NCBI GenBank assembly: GCA_910585605.1
Contig: CAJUFL010000032.1
Coordinates: forward strand, 1-39,252
Source of the DNA: an uncultured Lachnospiraceae bacterium
Lineage (GTDB): Bacteria > Bacillota > Clostridia > Lachnospirales > Lachnospiraceae
DNA length: 39,252 nt
Direction of reading: 5' to 3'
Shown here: piece by piece, positions 23,925-33,088 of the stretch
Numbering within the stretch: the first letter of the stretch is position 1
How the letters are laid out: every line of letters begins with the position of its first letter
The notes under the pieces: generated by a model
Databases searched by the model: none
Told to the model about the DNA's origin: nothing
The model's input: only the letters and a program-made list of their open reading frames with translations
Translations under genes and position numbers: made by a program

Positions 23925-26684
23925 TCACACAAATACCATTCCATCGTCATCTTCATCCTTGCTGATTGACAACATACTGTTATCATTCGTACCGGACATT
24001 AACAATGTCAGACCAATATGTTTGTTAGCTTTATCTCCACTCGCCACATAAATCTCACCGGATTCAACCAGAGTCAAGGCAATCTCCAACGCCTGTTCCT
24101 TAAATCTCATCAATTCCCTCCGGTCAATAGAGCTTAATTTAAATAAGTACTGGTTCTTTGAACTGATCAGGAGAATGCTGTATCTATTATTCCCTCCTTT
24201 GCGGGTCAGCATACCAGAACCAACCATCCGGGAATTGGCAACTAATATCTCGGAATTATCCTCTCCTGCATACTCCTTAAAAATAAGATTGAACACCTTA
24301 TTATACTCTTCCTCCGTATCTACACGTACCGGCATCTCAGCAACGGCAAATTCAACTACAGAATCAGCAAAACGTATCGTACCACCCTCATCATTAATTA
24401 CTGCTGTACAACTCTTGGGCACCTGTAAACGGAAAAACTTATTCTGAATCACTTTATTGGAATCACTCTCAACCGGATTCAAAAGCTCCTTAAACTGATT
24501 CTCAATTAAATACATACTGCTTAAAGCATCTACATCTCCAGCCCTTACAATATCCTTAAGTCCTTCATATAAATCCTTAACCTGCTGATTCAAGGTAGAT
24601 ATCATGGCAAGATACTGCTTCACTGCCGGAATAGAGCCTTTCTTTGCAACATCATAATACAGCTTTATCTTCTCACTATCAGTTACACCCTGGGAAATTT
24701 TGTGTTCTATTACCTGATACAGATATTCCTTACTAAAGTCCTCATAACCTGCCTCATATGCTTTGTAGAAATAGTCAAGGCTCTTAACAGGACCATTATA
24801 ACCTTCTTCTTTTTCCTTTGCCCTGCAACAGGCTCCATATTCATATGCCGCCTGAACACTTCCCAATTCAATCGCTTTCATAAAGGCCTGTTCAATCTCA
24901 TCATCACTGGCAAGATAAAATACCTGTTCCTTTTTATTCATTGCCACCTTAAATGCTGTATCCGCAATCCCTTCTGCTACCGCACGTTCCCACATATCAA
25001 TCGTAGACTGTAACTGACTGGCATCTCCCAGACTCTCTATATCACGAATATATGGTTCTGCTTCAAAAATCCCATTTTCCAAAGCCTTTTTCAAATAGGA
25101 GAGTGCTTTTTCACCATCACGTTCTCCGTTTAACAAACCATAATAATAGAATCTTCCCAGATAAAATGGAACACGCTTATGATGCAGACGGTCAGCATTT
25201 TCATACCAATCCTTGGCCAGCATGTAATTCTTTAACTGCTGGTCATATATTGTACCAATCAAAAATGCCAAATCCGGATCTTTATTGGAATCAAACAGCT
25301 GCTGTGCATAACTAATAGTCTTCGAAATATCACGATACGGACTGTCCTCATCATAGTATAACTCAATCAACAGATAACTTGCCCTGGTACTTCCATGTTG
25401 AAGGGCAATCATTGCATTGTCCATTGCTTTATCATAATCTTCCATATTATAGTAATAAACCGCTTCATTATAATATTGAATCTCTGTACGATTCGCACTC
25501 TTATTACTTAGAAGAGTCGGAATAACAAAGGCAAAGGAATTTGCCACCTCGAAAATAATCTCATTGTATTGCTCCATAATATCCATATTAGAGCACACAA
25601 AACGAAGACATGCCCAGCGGTTCTTCTGCTTAAAAACAAAGGTAACGATTCCCTTATCCATCTCTTTGTGATAAAAACGGGCAGAAATACCATTCGCATA
25701 CTCCGTAATATATGGAGTAATGTTCAAATCCATATCATATGCATCATTCTGATAATACAAATAATCATCAATCTTGCGTGCAGAATCCTTAGGAACCGTT
25801 GTATAAGTCACATATATCGCAAAATCCGTATAAGTATGGCTCGGTGCATAATATTCTTCATCCGTATCTGCATCTATACTCTTCACCCAGTCCTTCGGAA
25901 GTTTATGAATATACCCTTCTACCTGATCATGAATATAGGTATACTGATACTGCAATTTGGCTGCATCATTCGCCTTATATCGAAATTCAACTCCTTTTGC
26001 CTTACGTTTTTCTGAAATCTGGGAATAAATCTTATCCTTTTCCTCAAATTCAATGCTGTCAGCGTGTGTCGCGTTATATTCAATCCGCTCTACAGATGCT
26101 TTGGCCTTATCATCACCTTTATCTGCCAGCTTCTGATACCATGATTTGGCCTTATCAATATCAATGGGAACGATAAAATCACTCTTCTGACCATTGGCAT
26201 CAATACGGTTAAGTCCCTTCTCATATATATCACCAAGCCGCATATATGCTAAACTCACATCGTAAGATGCTGCCTTTTCCAAATATGTAATCGCCTTAGA
26301 AAAATTCTGAATATCCAGCATCAGTAACCCCAGCTTATAAAACAGATTACCATCCTCCACCAGCTTAATATAACGCTCATAATATTTGGCTGCCAGTTCT
26401 CTGTCCACCTTCGCTTTAATATTCTGGTATTTACCGGTTTCATAAACTTCACCCAGAATCTTAAGTGCATCACAACCATATTGCTGATACTGCATCTCCA
26501 TCATACCAATATCCGCAATCTGATTCAGTGCTTTGATCGCCTCCTCGGAAATCCCGTGTTCAATCAACTCCATTGCCTTATTGTACTGCTTCTCAACATT
26601 GTTTGTCTGCTCCACTTCCTGTTTTGCAGACTGTTTTACAAACGGAATCTTATTCAGAAAATTCGCAAAACGCCCCATTCCCAT
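23925..26684 (-). CDS. large TPR/Sel1-repeat protein, 919 aa
   Basis: Layout: residues 1-210 TPR/Sel1-like helices (YNKAMELIEHGISEEAIKALNQ; YYERYIKLVEDGNLFYKLGLLMLD; AYMRLGDIYEKGLN), about 235-390 a globular beta-rich domain (YIHKLPKDWVKSIDADTDEEYY ... FVFKQKNRWACLRFV), about 400-740 a second array of Sel1-type repeats (SYLLIELYYDED; DLAFLIGTIYDQQ; PFYLGRFYYYG; AAYEYGACCRAK), and about 750-890 another globular domain (KFFRLQVPKSCTAVINDEGGTIRFADS). No signal peptide or membrane helix. It is probably a cytosolic scaffold. SD GTAGGTG lies before ATG 26684; an ATG two codons later is an alternative. Confidence 0.8.
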   Translation of the reverse strand: MGMGRFANFLNKIPFVKQSAKQEVEQTNNVEKQYNKAMELIEHGISEEAIKALNQIADIGMMEMQYQQYGCDALKILGEVYETGKYQNIKAKVDRELAAKYYERYIKLVEDGNLFYKLGLLMLDIQNFSKAITYLEKAASYDVSLAYMRLGDIYEKGLNRIDANGQKSDFIVPIDIDKAKSWYQKLADKGDDKAKASVERIEYNATHADSIEFEEKDKIYSQISEKRKAKGVEFRYKANDAAKLQYQYTYIHDQVEGYIHKLPKDWVKSIDADTDEEYYAPSHTYTDFAIYVTYTTVPKDSARKIDDYLYYQNDAYDMDLNITPYITEYANGISARFYHKEMDKGIVTFVFKQKNRWACLRFVCSNMDIMEQYNEIIFEVANSFAFVIPTLLSNKSANRTEIQYYNEAVYYYNMEDYDKAMDNAMIALQHGSTRASYLLIELYYDEDSPYRDISKTISYAQQLFDSNKDPDLAFLIGTIYDQQLKNYMLAKDWYENADRLHHKRVPFYLGRFYYYGLLNGERDGEKALSYLKKALENGIFEAEPYIRDIESLGDASQLQSTIDMWERAVAEGIADTAFKVAMNKKEQVFYLASDDEIEQAFMKAIELGSVQAAYEYGACCRAKEKEEGYNGPVKSLDYFYKAYEAGYEDFSKEYLYQVIEHKISQGVTDSEKIKLYYDVAKKGSIPAVKQYLAMISTLNQQVKDLYEGLKDIVRAGDVDALSSMYLIENQFKELLNPVESDSNKVIQNKFFRLQVPKSCTAVINDEGGTIRFADSVVEFAVAEMPVRVDTEEEYNKVFNLIFKEYAGEDNSEILVANSRMVGSGMLTRKGGNNRYSILLISSKNQYLFKLSSIDRRELMRFKEQALEIALTLVESGEIYVASGDKANKHIGLTLLMSGTNDNSMLSISKDEDDDGMVFV

Positions 26685-26848
26685 TCACCTACTTCTTCTA
26701 TATTCTATAAAATGGCACCCCATCTAAAACGGTCTTCACGGCAAATGCAACCGCAGCCACCCCACTGGCTTCGACCAAGCTACAAGTACTATAATTCTAT
26801 CATACTGTACGCTAAAGGGCAAGAAAAGAAACTACAAAAACTATACGA

Positions 26849-26886
26849 AAAAAAGAACGCCAAAGACCTTATTCTTTGACGTTCTT
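26849..26886 (-). terminator. terminator after the FliD-C-like gene
   Basis: Minus strand AAGAACGtCAAAG pairs with CTTTGgCGTTCTT around a short A/T loop, followed by TTTTTTTCG. Strong 12-13-bp stem with one mismatch, about 60 bp downstream of the stop codon. Confidence 0.88.
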
Positions 26887-26945
26887 AACAAAATATCTCT
26901 TCACCTTATATAGTAAACCAGTATATATCAATAGCACTTACAATC

Positions 26946-27704
26946 TTACAAAAAGCTGTCTAAAATATTACCTGATGAATATTTACCCAATGTACCGGAA
27001 GATGTGTAAAAATTACTATCGCCCATAGAGTCATTCACCTTTGTATATACATTAGAAGCCGCTGACTGTATTCTGCCTGCCCAAGAATCTGAACCATTAA
27101 ACAGAGACTGAACAGTTGCCATATCTGCTTTCTTAAATGCTTCCTCATCTAAAGACAGCGTATTATCTGCATTAATCTTAATACCAATATCAGCCAGTAA
27201 AGAACTGTTCTTAGCATTGGCATTCACCATACGCAATGTCTGTCTCAAAACAGCATTATCCTTGCTGTCAGCTGCTTTCTTAATATAATTATTATAAGAA
27301 TCAACAAAACTATTGACTGCCTTATAAATCTTGTCTTTGTCATATTCCTTTGTAATTGCTCCAGTCTCTTCGTCCTTAACCTCTACCTTGTTAAATACAG
27401 ATTTCCTTCCCGTTGCAGTCAAAACTTCTGCTGCCTTATACAATTCATTTGCATTGCTCTTTAACGTACTCTTCGTTGTTGTCGAATCTGTTTTCTTCTC
27501 AGACTGTTCAGTCTTCTTCTCTGTCCCATATTTTGCATAATACGCCTTAAGAAGTTTCTTATATGAGCCTTTGGTAATTGAGGAATATTCTGCCAGATCA
27601 ATTCCTAAAAAATTACCTGATGCAGAACCGCTCGACGTAGTGCCAAAGAAAAAAGACGAATTATTCGAATAATTATTACCCCAGATACTGTTAATTGATG
27701 ACAT
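26946..27704 (-). CDS. FliD C-terminal-like protein of unknown role
   Basis: 252 aa from ATG 27704 (MSSINSIWGNNYSNNSSFFFG), with AAAGGAGTGG upstream. An upstream in-frame ATG at 27806 lacks SD and covers the promoter. The N-terminus is Ser/Asn/Gly-rich, followed by a helical KGSYKKLLKAYYAKYG, then a Lys/Thr/Ser-rich linker. The C-terminal half (VNSFVDSYNNYIKKA; LLADIGIKINADNTLSLDEEAFKKADMATVQSLFNG; AASNVYTKVN) follows the pattern of the FliD flagellar-cap D0/D1 region. There is no signal peptide and no flagellar gene nearby. A stand-alone FliD-C-like protein of this size may have been co-opted for another surface or assembly role. Confidence 0.7.
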   Translation of the reverse strand: MSSINSIWGNNYSNNSSFFFGTTSSGSASGNFLGIDLAEYSSITKGSYKKLLKAYYAKYGTEKKTEQSEKKTDSTTTKSTLKSNANELYKAAEVLTATGRKSVFNKVEVKDEETGAITKEYDKDKIYKAVNSFVDSYNNYIKKAADSKDNAVLRQTLRMVNANAKNSSLLADIGIKINADNTLSLDEEAFKKADMATVQSLFNGSDSWAGRIQSAASNVYTKVNDSMGDSNFYTSSGTLGKYSSGNILDSFL

Positions 27705-27814
27705 TTTTACCACTCCTTTGAATAATATTGAACCTCCATGTTCTTCTAAAATCCTACATAATAATACTAACATACTTTTTGTCTTTTGAAAACCACAAAA
27801 GCACAAAACGACTA

Positions 27815-28072
27815 TTATTTTGCATTTTTCAGGTAATCTACAATATTAGCGACTGCTATGGACTCATCTTCACCTTCCGCAGAAATGATTACTTCTTCAT
27901 CCTGAGTCAGTCCTAAACTCATCATCCCCATAATACTCTTTGCATTAATTTTCTTATCACCTGCCTGAATATAAACCCTGCTCTCATACTGGCTTGCTTT
28001 CTGGACTAATACAGCTACCGGTCGTGCCTCTGCATCTGCTGCCAGATTTACCTTTATTGTTTCACTTACCAT
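27815..28072 (-). CDS. HPr-like (Crh-type) protein lacking His15
   Basis: 85 aa, the exact HPr length. With HPr numbering, position 15 is Glu (DAEARPVA where HPr has GIHARPA), so it cannot carry the PTS phosphate. The regulatory site is intact: KSIMGMMSLG puts Ser at 46, flanked as in HPr/Crh. Phospho-Ser46 forms of HPr and Crh are CcpA corepressors in Firmicutes. In B. subtilis crh is likewise in the cluster with yvcJ (rapZ) and whiA. hprK, encoding the Ser46 kinase, lies about 4 kb upstream in the same block. Function as a Crh is inferred. SD AAGGAGG precedes ATG 28072, 15 bp after the whiA stop. Confidence 0.88.
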   Translation of the reverse strand: MVSETIKVNLAADAEARPVAVLVQKASQYESRVYIQAGDKKINAKSIMGMMSLGLTQDEEVIISAEGEDESIAVANIVDYLKNAK

Positions 28073-28087
28073 TTCCTTTTTTCCTCC

Positions 28088-29092
28088 TTAAATCTGATTA
28101 TTTTCTCTGAGTACTTTTGCAATATTACTTATCTTTCTTAATCTATGATTAACACCGGATTTTGATACCGGCGGATTTAACATTTCCCCAAGCTCAGATA
28201 AATTTGCGTCCGGTTCTTCCAGTCTTAGTTCTGCCAGCTGCCGCAGGGAATCATTTAAATATTTTAAGCCTTTTGTCTTTTCAATATATTCTATGTCTTC
28301 AATCTGCCTTCTGGCAGCATTTACAGTTTTTTTGATATTTGCCGTTTCACAATTTACACGGCGGTTTATATCATTACGCATATCTTTAAGAATCCTGATA
28401 TTCTCCATATCCATCAGGCTGATATGTGCTTCCATTATATTCAATATGTCTACAATCATGGAACCTTCTTTTAAGTATACGATATAATATTTTTTGCGTT
28501 TTACCACTTTGGCATCCAGAGAAAAACTGTTAATTACCTCTTTGACTGTCTCTGCCATCTCCCTGTTATGCACCACGATTTCGAAATGATATGCTTTATT
28601 GGGATCATTTACCGAACCTGTTGCCAAAAACATCCCCCGGATAAATGCTTTCTTACAGCAGTCTTTTTGTATCACCTGTCTGGGAAAATGGCAATTCTGC
28701 AAAGACACACCCCTGGATGAAACATATGTAATATCATCCCTCTCTATCTCCGAAAGTTCATCTTCATCCAGCCAGTCTTCCTCCAAATAGTCCACATAAT
28801 CCGAAAGCTTTACTGTCTGTAAAAGTCTGTCAGCCATATCCTGGTTTGCTATCTCAATATATTTTGAATGTCGCGTGGTTAAAACTTCTTTACCAAAAAT
28901 CTTATCCATTAAATAACAAAGCTTATCTCCAATCAGTACATTTTCAGGACGCATAATCACTTTTACCTGTCCGTCTTTGAGCTCCACTTCTCCTGTTGCA
29001 AGTACCAGTGCCAATAACTCAGCTATCTGGCAATGTCTGCCGTGATTACCATGCTGCCCGATTTCTTTTTTTACCCTGGCTGAAAACGACAT
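28088..29092 (-). CDS. whiA: WhiA sporulation/cell-division regulator
   Basis: 334 aa from ATG 29092 (MSFSARVKKEIGQHGN). The family nearly always starts MSF, and an in-frame GTG at 29098 that overlaps the rapZ stop is less likely. The N-terminal domain resembles a degenerate LAGLIDADG homing endonuclease (CCKKAFIRGMFLATGSVNDPNKAYHFEI). The C-terminal HTH is seen at LNDSLRQLAELRLEEPDANLSELGEMLNPPVSKSGVNHRLRKI. WhiA is a DNA-binding protein linked to cell division, chromosome segregation and, in actinobacteria, sporulation. Tight coupling with rapZ (gap 5 bp) and the HPr-like gene is the conserved arrangement, although yvcK, usually between rapZ and whiA, is absent. Confidence 0.96.
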   Translation of the reverse strand: MSFSARVKKEIGQHGNHGRHCQIAELLALVLATGEVELKDGQVKVIMRPENVLIGDKLCYLMDKIFGKEVLTTRHSKYIEIANQDMADRLLQTVKLSDYVDYLEEDWLDEDELSEIERDDITYVSSRGVSLQNCHFPRQVIQKDCCKKAFIRGMFLATGSVNDPNKAYHFEIVVHNREMAETVKEVINSFSLDAKVVKRKKYYIVYLKEGSMIVDILNIMEAHISLMDMENIRILKDMRNDINRRVNCETANIKKTVNAARRQIEDIEYIEKTKGLKYLNDSLRQLAELRLEEPDANLSELGEMLNPPVSKSGVNHRLRKISNIAKVLRENNQI

Positions 29093-29097
29093 AACCA

Positions 29098-29970
29098 CTA
29101 ACCCTTTCTGACCGTGTCTTTTTCAATGTCCCTGTGAATAATTGTCTCACTATACGGCAATGCCTGAAGTTCTTTGTAAATCCCGTTCGCAAGTGTCACA
29201 GAACGGTGTTTTCCACCTGTACAGCCAATTCCTATTATTAATCCGTTCTTTCCCTCTTTGATATAATTCGGAATCAAAAACTCCAGCAAATCCACGATTT
29301 TATTCATAAATTCCTTTGCTTCATCAAACTGCATCACAAAATCCTGAACTGCTTCATCATTTCCAGTCAGGGGACGCAGCTCCAAATCATAATAAGGATT
29401 CGGTAAAAATCTGACATCAAAAACCAGATCAGCATCTCTTGGGATTCCATACTTAAACCCAAATGACACCACACTGACGATAAAATTATTAAATTCAAGA
29501 TTTTCTATAAATATTTTATCTAATTCCGCCTTTAATTCCCTTGTCAAAAGGCTCGTAGTATCTATGATATAATCTGCCTCTTTTCTTAAAAAGGCAATCC
29601 TGTTCCGTTCTATCTTAATTCCGTCCTCCACACGCCCGTTTCTTGCCAGAGGATGGTTTCTTCTGGTTTCCTTATATCTTTTAATCAGTACATCATCATT
29701 AGAGTCCAAAAATAAAATTTCATAATGATACATAGACTCCTTCAATTCCGCAAGACACTCCGAAAGCTGTTCTAAATACACTCCACTCCGGATATCAACA
29801 CCGATCGCTACATTATTAATATCATTATCATTTCCATAGGCAATCTGGGCAAACCGCATAATTAACTGAATCGGAAGATTATCCACACAAAAATACCCTA
29901 TATCTTCTAACGTATTTAATGTTGTACTCTTACCCGCACCACTCATGCCGGTTACAATTACAAATCTCAT
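29098..29970 (-). CDS. rapZ: RapZ/YvcJ nucleotide-binding protein
   Basis: 290 aa. Walker A GMSGAGKST at residues 8-16, VDNLP motif, DVRSG-like DIRSG, SNDDVLIKRYKETRRNHPL, then the C-terminal signature FGFKYGIPRDADLVFDVRFLPNPYYD and IGIGCTGGKHRSV. Proteobacterial RapZ steers GlmZ/GlmS control of glucosamine-6-phosphate; the B. subtilis YvcJ role is less defined. Start ATG 29970, with AGAAGAGG upstream. The downstream whiA start is coupled to its stop. Confidence 0.96.
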   Translation of the reverse strand: MRFVIVTGMSGAGKSTTLNTLEDIGYFCVDNLPIQLIMRFAQIAYGNDNDINNVAIGVDIRSGVYLEQLSECLAELKESMYHYEILFLDSNDDVLIKRYKETRRNHPLARNGRVEDGIKIERNRIAFLRKEADYIIDTTSLLTRELKAELDKIFIENLEFNNFIVSVVSFGFKYGIPRDADLVFDVRFLPNPYYDLELRPLTGNDEAVQDFVMQFDEAKEFMNKIVDLLEFLIPNYIKEGKNGLIIGIGCTGGKHRSVTLANGIYKELQALPYSETIIHRDIEKDTVRKG

Positions 29971-30061
29971 ATCCTCTTCTCCTGTTTATCTGTAGTCAAT
30001 CCCCTGCGGGAATCAATCACAGAACATCCATTACCTGCTCACACGACACTATAAAGCGATT

Positions 30062-30075
30062 TTCATGTACATGAA
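30062..30075. promoter_or_regulatory. perfect 14-bp palindrome upstream of rapZ
   Basis: TTCATGTACATGAA is its own reverse complement. It lies in the 145-bp gap between the murB stop and the rapZ start, where a regulator site for rapZ-whiA could be, but no regulator or promoter box was matched to it. Confidence 0.3.
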
Positions 30076-30115
30076 CACTTTAAATAAGTGGATTTCCGAT
30101 TGCCAGAAACAAATA

Positions 30116-31063
30116 TTACCGGAATTCTCCTACCATTTTTACCTCCGGTTCCAATTCCACCTGAAATCTATCATAAACCTTTTGCTTCACGTCCGTAATC
30201 AGCTGTATTACATCTGCGGCCGTTGCATTCCCTTTATTTACAACAAATCCACAATGTTTTTCGGATACCTGGGCACCTCCTACCTGATAGCCCTGAAGCC
30301 CTGCATCCATGATCAGCTTCCCTGCGAAATATCCTTCCGGACGTTTAAAAGTCGAACCTGCACTGGGAAATTCTAATGGCTGCTTTGTTTTTCTCGCCGT
30401 TGCAAGTTCTTCCATTCTATTCTCAATCGCCTTCTTATCTCCATGCTGAAGTTCCAAAACAGCACCTAATACAATATAATTTTTTTCTTCCACAATACTA
30501 TGCCGATAAGCAAAATCCATTTCCTCACCTGTTTTTTCAAACAGATTGCCGTTTAAATCCATCAGCTGTACTGAAAGTACAATATCTTTCATTTCGCCAC
30601 CATATGCTCCCGCATTCATCATAATGGCTCCACCAAGCGTGCCGGGTATCCCTGCCGCAAATTCAAACCCTGTCAGGCCAGCCTCCTTAATCTCCTGTCC
30701 AAGTTTACAGAGCATGATTCCTGCCTGTGCCTTTACAGTCGTTCCCTCTATCACAAAATCCGAATAATTATTATATAACTGAATTACAACACCTTCCATG
30801 CCTCCGTCACCCACCAGGAGATTGCTCCCATGTCCCAGCATAAAAAACGGCGTTTTTTCTGCATTACAGAGCAACACGATCTGACCAAGCTCTTCCGTAG
30901 TCTGGGGCGTTACAAATGCCTGTGCCGGTCCTCCAATCCGAAATGTCGTATGCTTACACATCGGTTCCGCCAGCTTTACGTTTTTTTCACCAACAATTCG
31001 ATATAATTCATTTATTGTATTCTGATTCATTGTTTTGGACCACTCATTCTTATATTTGACCAT
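30116..31063 (-). CDS. murB: UDP-N-acetylenolpyruvoylglucosamine reductase
   Basis: 315 aa, type II MurB length. Motifs: KHTTFRIGGPAQAFV, FMLGHGSNLLVGDGGMEGVVI (FAD loop), GFEFAAGIPGTLGGAIMMNAGAYGGE with the catalytic region, YRHSIV, FPSAGSTFKRPEGYFAGKLIMDAGLQG with the proton-donor Ser, and EKHCGFVVNKGNATA. It reduces the enolpyruvyl group with NADPH/FAD in peptidoglycan precursor synthesis. Start ATG 31063 has GCAGGA 8 bases upstream; ATG 31030 is a possible shorter start with poorer SD. It precedes rapZ as in many Clostridia. Confidence 0.96.
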   Translation of the reverse strand: MVKYKNEWSKTMNQNTINELYRIVGEKNVKLAEPMCKHTTFRIGGPAQAFVTPQTTEELGQIVLLCNAEKTPFFMLGHGSNLLVGDGGMEGVVIQLYNNYSDFVIEGTTVKAQAGIMLCKLGQEIKEAGLTGFEFAAGIPGTLGGAIMMNAGAYGGEMKDIVLSVQLMDLNGNLFEKTGEEMDFAYRHSIVEEKNYIVLGAVLELQHGDKKAIENRMEELATARKTKQPLEFPSAGSTFKRPEGYFAGKLIMDAGLQGYQVGGAQVSEKHCGFVVNKGNATAADVIQLITDVKQKVYDRFQVELEPEVKMVGEFR

Positions 31064-31140
31064 TTATCATATCCTGCTTCACAAATCCGCTTACTTATTA
31101 TATTCTATCCATCAACATAAAATCAATGTAAGAAGTAACG

Positions 31141-31168
31141 AAAAAAAGGGGGAGAACGCCCCCCCTTT
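31141..31168 (-). terminator. terminator after the glucokinase gene
   Basis: AAAGGGGG-agaacg-CCCCCCCTTT, with TTTTTTT following on the minus strand. Very strong. It ends the hprK-glcK transcription unit before murB; the A/T runs make it usable on the plus strand too. Confidence 0.9.
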
Positions 31169-31194
31169 CGGCTTTTTTACCAATCCGCTTCTTT

Positions 31195-32136
31195 TTATTT
31201 GGTTAAAACTGCCTCTGCGCAGCCATAGATACCGGCATCATTCCCCAATGTTGCAAGTACAAATTTGGTATTCTTGCATGCATGGAATACGTACTGCTGA
31301 TAATATTTTGCAGTGGTCTCCAGTAAAATATCCCCGGCTCTGGACACTCCTCCACCGATTACAAACGCCTCCGGATCACATACACAGGCAACCGTTGCCA
31401 GTGCTTTTCCCAACGTCTTGCCATGGCTTTCAACCAGTTCAAGAGCCAGATCATCACCTTCCTTTGCCGCATCAAATATTTCTTTTGCGGATATATACTG
31501 TACACTCCTTAACTTGGATGGTCTGTCTGTATTATTCATAACTCTTTCTGCCATTCTTGTAATTCCGGTTGCAGACGTATACTGTTCCAGACAACCTTTC
31601 TTGCCGCAGCCACACACTTCGGTTTCGGAATCATCTACACAGATATGTCCGATTTCCCCGCCTGCGCCATTTGTTCCGTAAAGCATCTTTCCGTTAATAA
31701 TGATTCCTCCGCCAACGCCTGTTCCCAAAGTAACCATGACAATAGAGGAATAGCCTTTTCCGCCTCCCTGCCACATCTCACCAAGAGATGCCATGTTGGC
31801 ATCATTTCCGACCTTTGCCGGAAGCCCGAGAAGCTTTTCCACTTCCGTTTCTACATTAAATACACCCCACCCAAGGTTTACACAGCGAAGAACCGTTCCG
31901 TCATCCTTAACAGGACCGGGAACACCAATTCCGACTCCTACTACCTCTTCTTTATCAATCGACTTTTCTGCAAGTTTCGCTTCAATTGACTCCGCAACAT
32001 CCGGCAGAATAAAACGTCCGCCCTCATCTTTACGGGTTGTAATCTCCCATTTATCCAACAGTTCACCCTGTGCAGTAAAAAAACCAAGCTTCACTGTAGT
32101 TCCTCCAATATCCACGCCAAATACATAATTCTTCAT
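31195..32136 (-). CDS. glcK: ROK-family glucokinase
   Basis: 313 aa. ATP-binding start VFGVDIGGTTVKLGFF, the substrate loop GIGVPGPV, GNDANMASLGE, MVTLGTGVGGGII, the ROK zinc signature CGCGKKGCLEQY (with His in GEIGHICVDD), and VIGGGVSRAGD. It phosphorylates glucose released in the cytoplasm. It lies 22 bp downstream of hprK in the same direction, so carbon-catabolite control and sugar phosphorylation share a transcript. SD AGGAGGACTATT precedes ATG 32136. Confidence 0.94.
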   Translation of the reverse strand: MKNYVFGVDIGGTTVKLGFFTAQGELLDKWEITTRKDEGGRFILPDVAESIEAKLAEKSIDKEEVVGVGIGVPGPVKDDGTVLRCVNLGWGVFNVETEVEKLLGLPAKVGNDANMASLGEMWQGGGKGYSSIVMVTLGTGVGGGIIINGKMLYGTNGAGGEIGHICVDDSETEVCGCGKKGCLEQYTSATGITRMAERVMNNTDRPSKLRSVQYISAKEIFDAAKEGDDLALELVESHGKTLGKALATVACVCDPEAFVIGGGVSRAGDILLETTAKYYQQYVFHACKNTKFVLATLGNDAGIYGCAEAVLTK

Positions 32137-32158
32137 ATTCTAATAGTCCTCCTGTAAT

Positions 32159-33088
32159 TTATTTGTTTTTATTCATATTATTGGTTACGCGGTTATACAG
32201 CTCCTGAGCTGCATTATATCCCATCTCTTTCTGACGATGATTCACCGCAGCAGATTCCACAATAATTGCAAGATTCCGCCCCGGGCGAATCGGAATATTA
32301 TGGGAAACCACTTTATTACCAAGAAACTCTGTATATTGATCCTCCAATCCAAGACGGTCATAATTATTTTCCTTGTCCCACTCTTCCAGATTGATGACCA
32401 GGTCAATGGATTGTGTCATCTTAACACACTCCGCACCAAACAATGCTTTCACGTCAATAATTCCGATTCCTCTAAGTTCAATGAAATGACGGGTAATATC
32501 CGGTGCAGTTCCAACCAGCGTATCATCCGATACCTTCTTAATCTCCACCACATCATCCGATACCAGACGATGTCCACGCTTGATCAGCTCTAATGCCGCT
32601 TCCGACTTACCGATTCCACTTTCACCCATAATCAGTACACCGACACCATATACATCCACTAAAACTGCATGAATCGAAATTCTCGGTGCAAGCTCTACAT
32701 GCAGCCACCGCACAGTCTCATGTACAAAAGCCGATGTTGTCGCATCCGAAGTCAATACCGGAACTCCGTTTTTTCTTCCTGCTTCAATCACAAAATCCTG
32801 TGGCTGCAATCCCCGGCAGAATACCAGACACGGAATCTTATGCTGGAATAAATTATCAAAAATCTGGGCACTTTCATCTTTATCATGAATACTATTAATA
32901 TATGCATGCTCCACATTCCCGCATATCTGAATCCTGTTTGCGTCAAAATGTTCAAAAAATCCAGAAAGCTGCACCGCCGGACGATTAATATCCGGATCCG
33001 TAATCATAATCTTGTCTGTATCAATCTCCGGAATATGATTGACCAGATTAAGCTTTTCAATCAACTGCGTCAACGTTATAGAATACAT
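32159..33088 (-). CDS. hprK: HPr kinase/phosphorylase
   Basis: 309 aa. The N-terminal substrate-domain runs to about residue 130. The P-loop is GESGIGKSEAALELIKRGHRLVSDDVVEI, followed by the HprK signature ELRGIGIIDVKALFGAECV and the conserved LVINLEEWD and PIRPGRNLAIIVESAAVNHRQKEMGYNAA. It phosphorylates Ser46 of HPr-like proteins at high glycolytic flux and reverses it by phosphorolysis. Start ATG 33088, SD AAGGAGGAG. Its likely partner with Ser46 and no His15 is encoded at the far end of this block. Confidence 0.97.
   Translation of the reverse strand: MYSITLTQLIEKLNLVNHIPEIDTDKIMITDPDINRPAVQLSGFFEHFDANRIQICGNVEHAYINSIHDKDESAQIFDNLFQHKIPCLVFCRGLQPQDFVIEAGRKNGVPVLTSDATTSAFVHETVRWLHVELAPRISIHAVLVDVYGVGVLIMGESGIGKSEAALELIKRGHRLVSDDVVEIKKVSDDTLVGTAPDITRHFIELRGIGIIDVKALFGAECVKMTQSIDLVINLEEWDKENNYDRLGLEDQYTEFLGNKVVSHNIPIRPGRNLAIIVESAAVNHRQKEMGYNAAQELYNRVTNNMNKNK

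Noticed and set aside
29098..29098. GTG at 29098 as the whiA start overlapping the rapZ stop by one base
   Set aside because: The family starts MSF; ATG 29092 gives that start with AAAGGG suitably placed.
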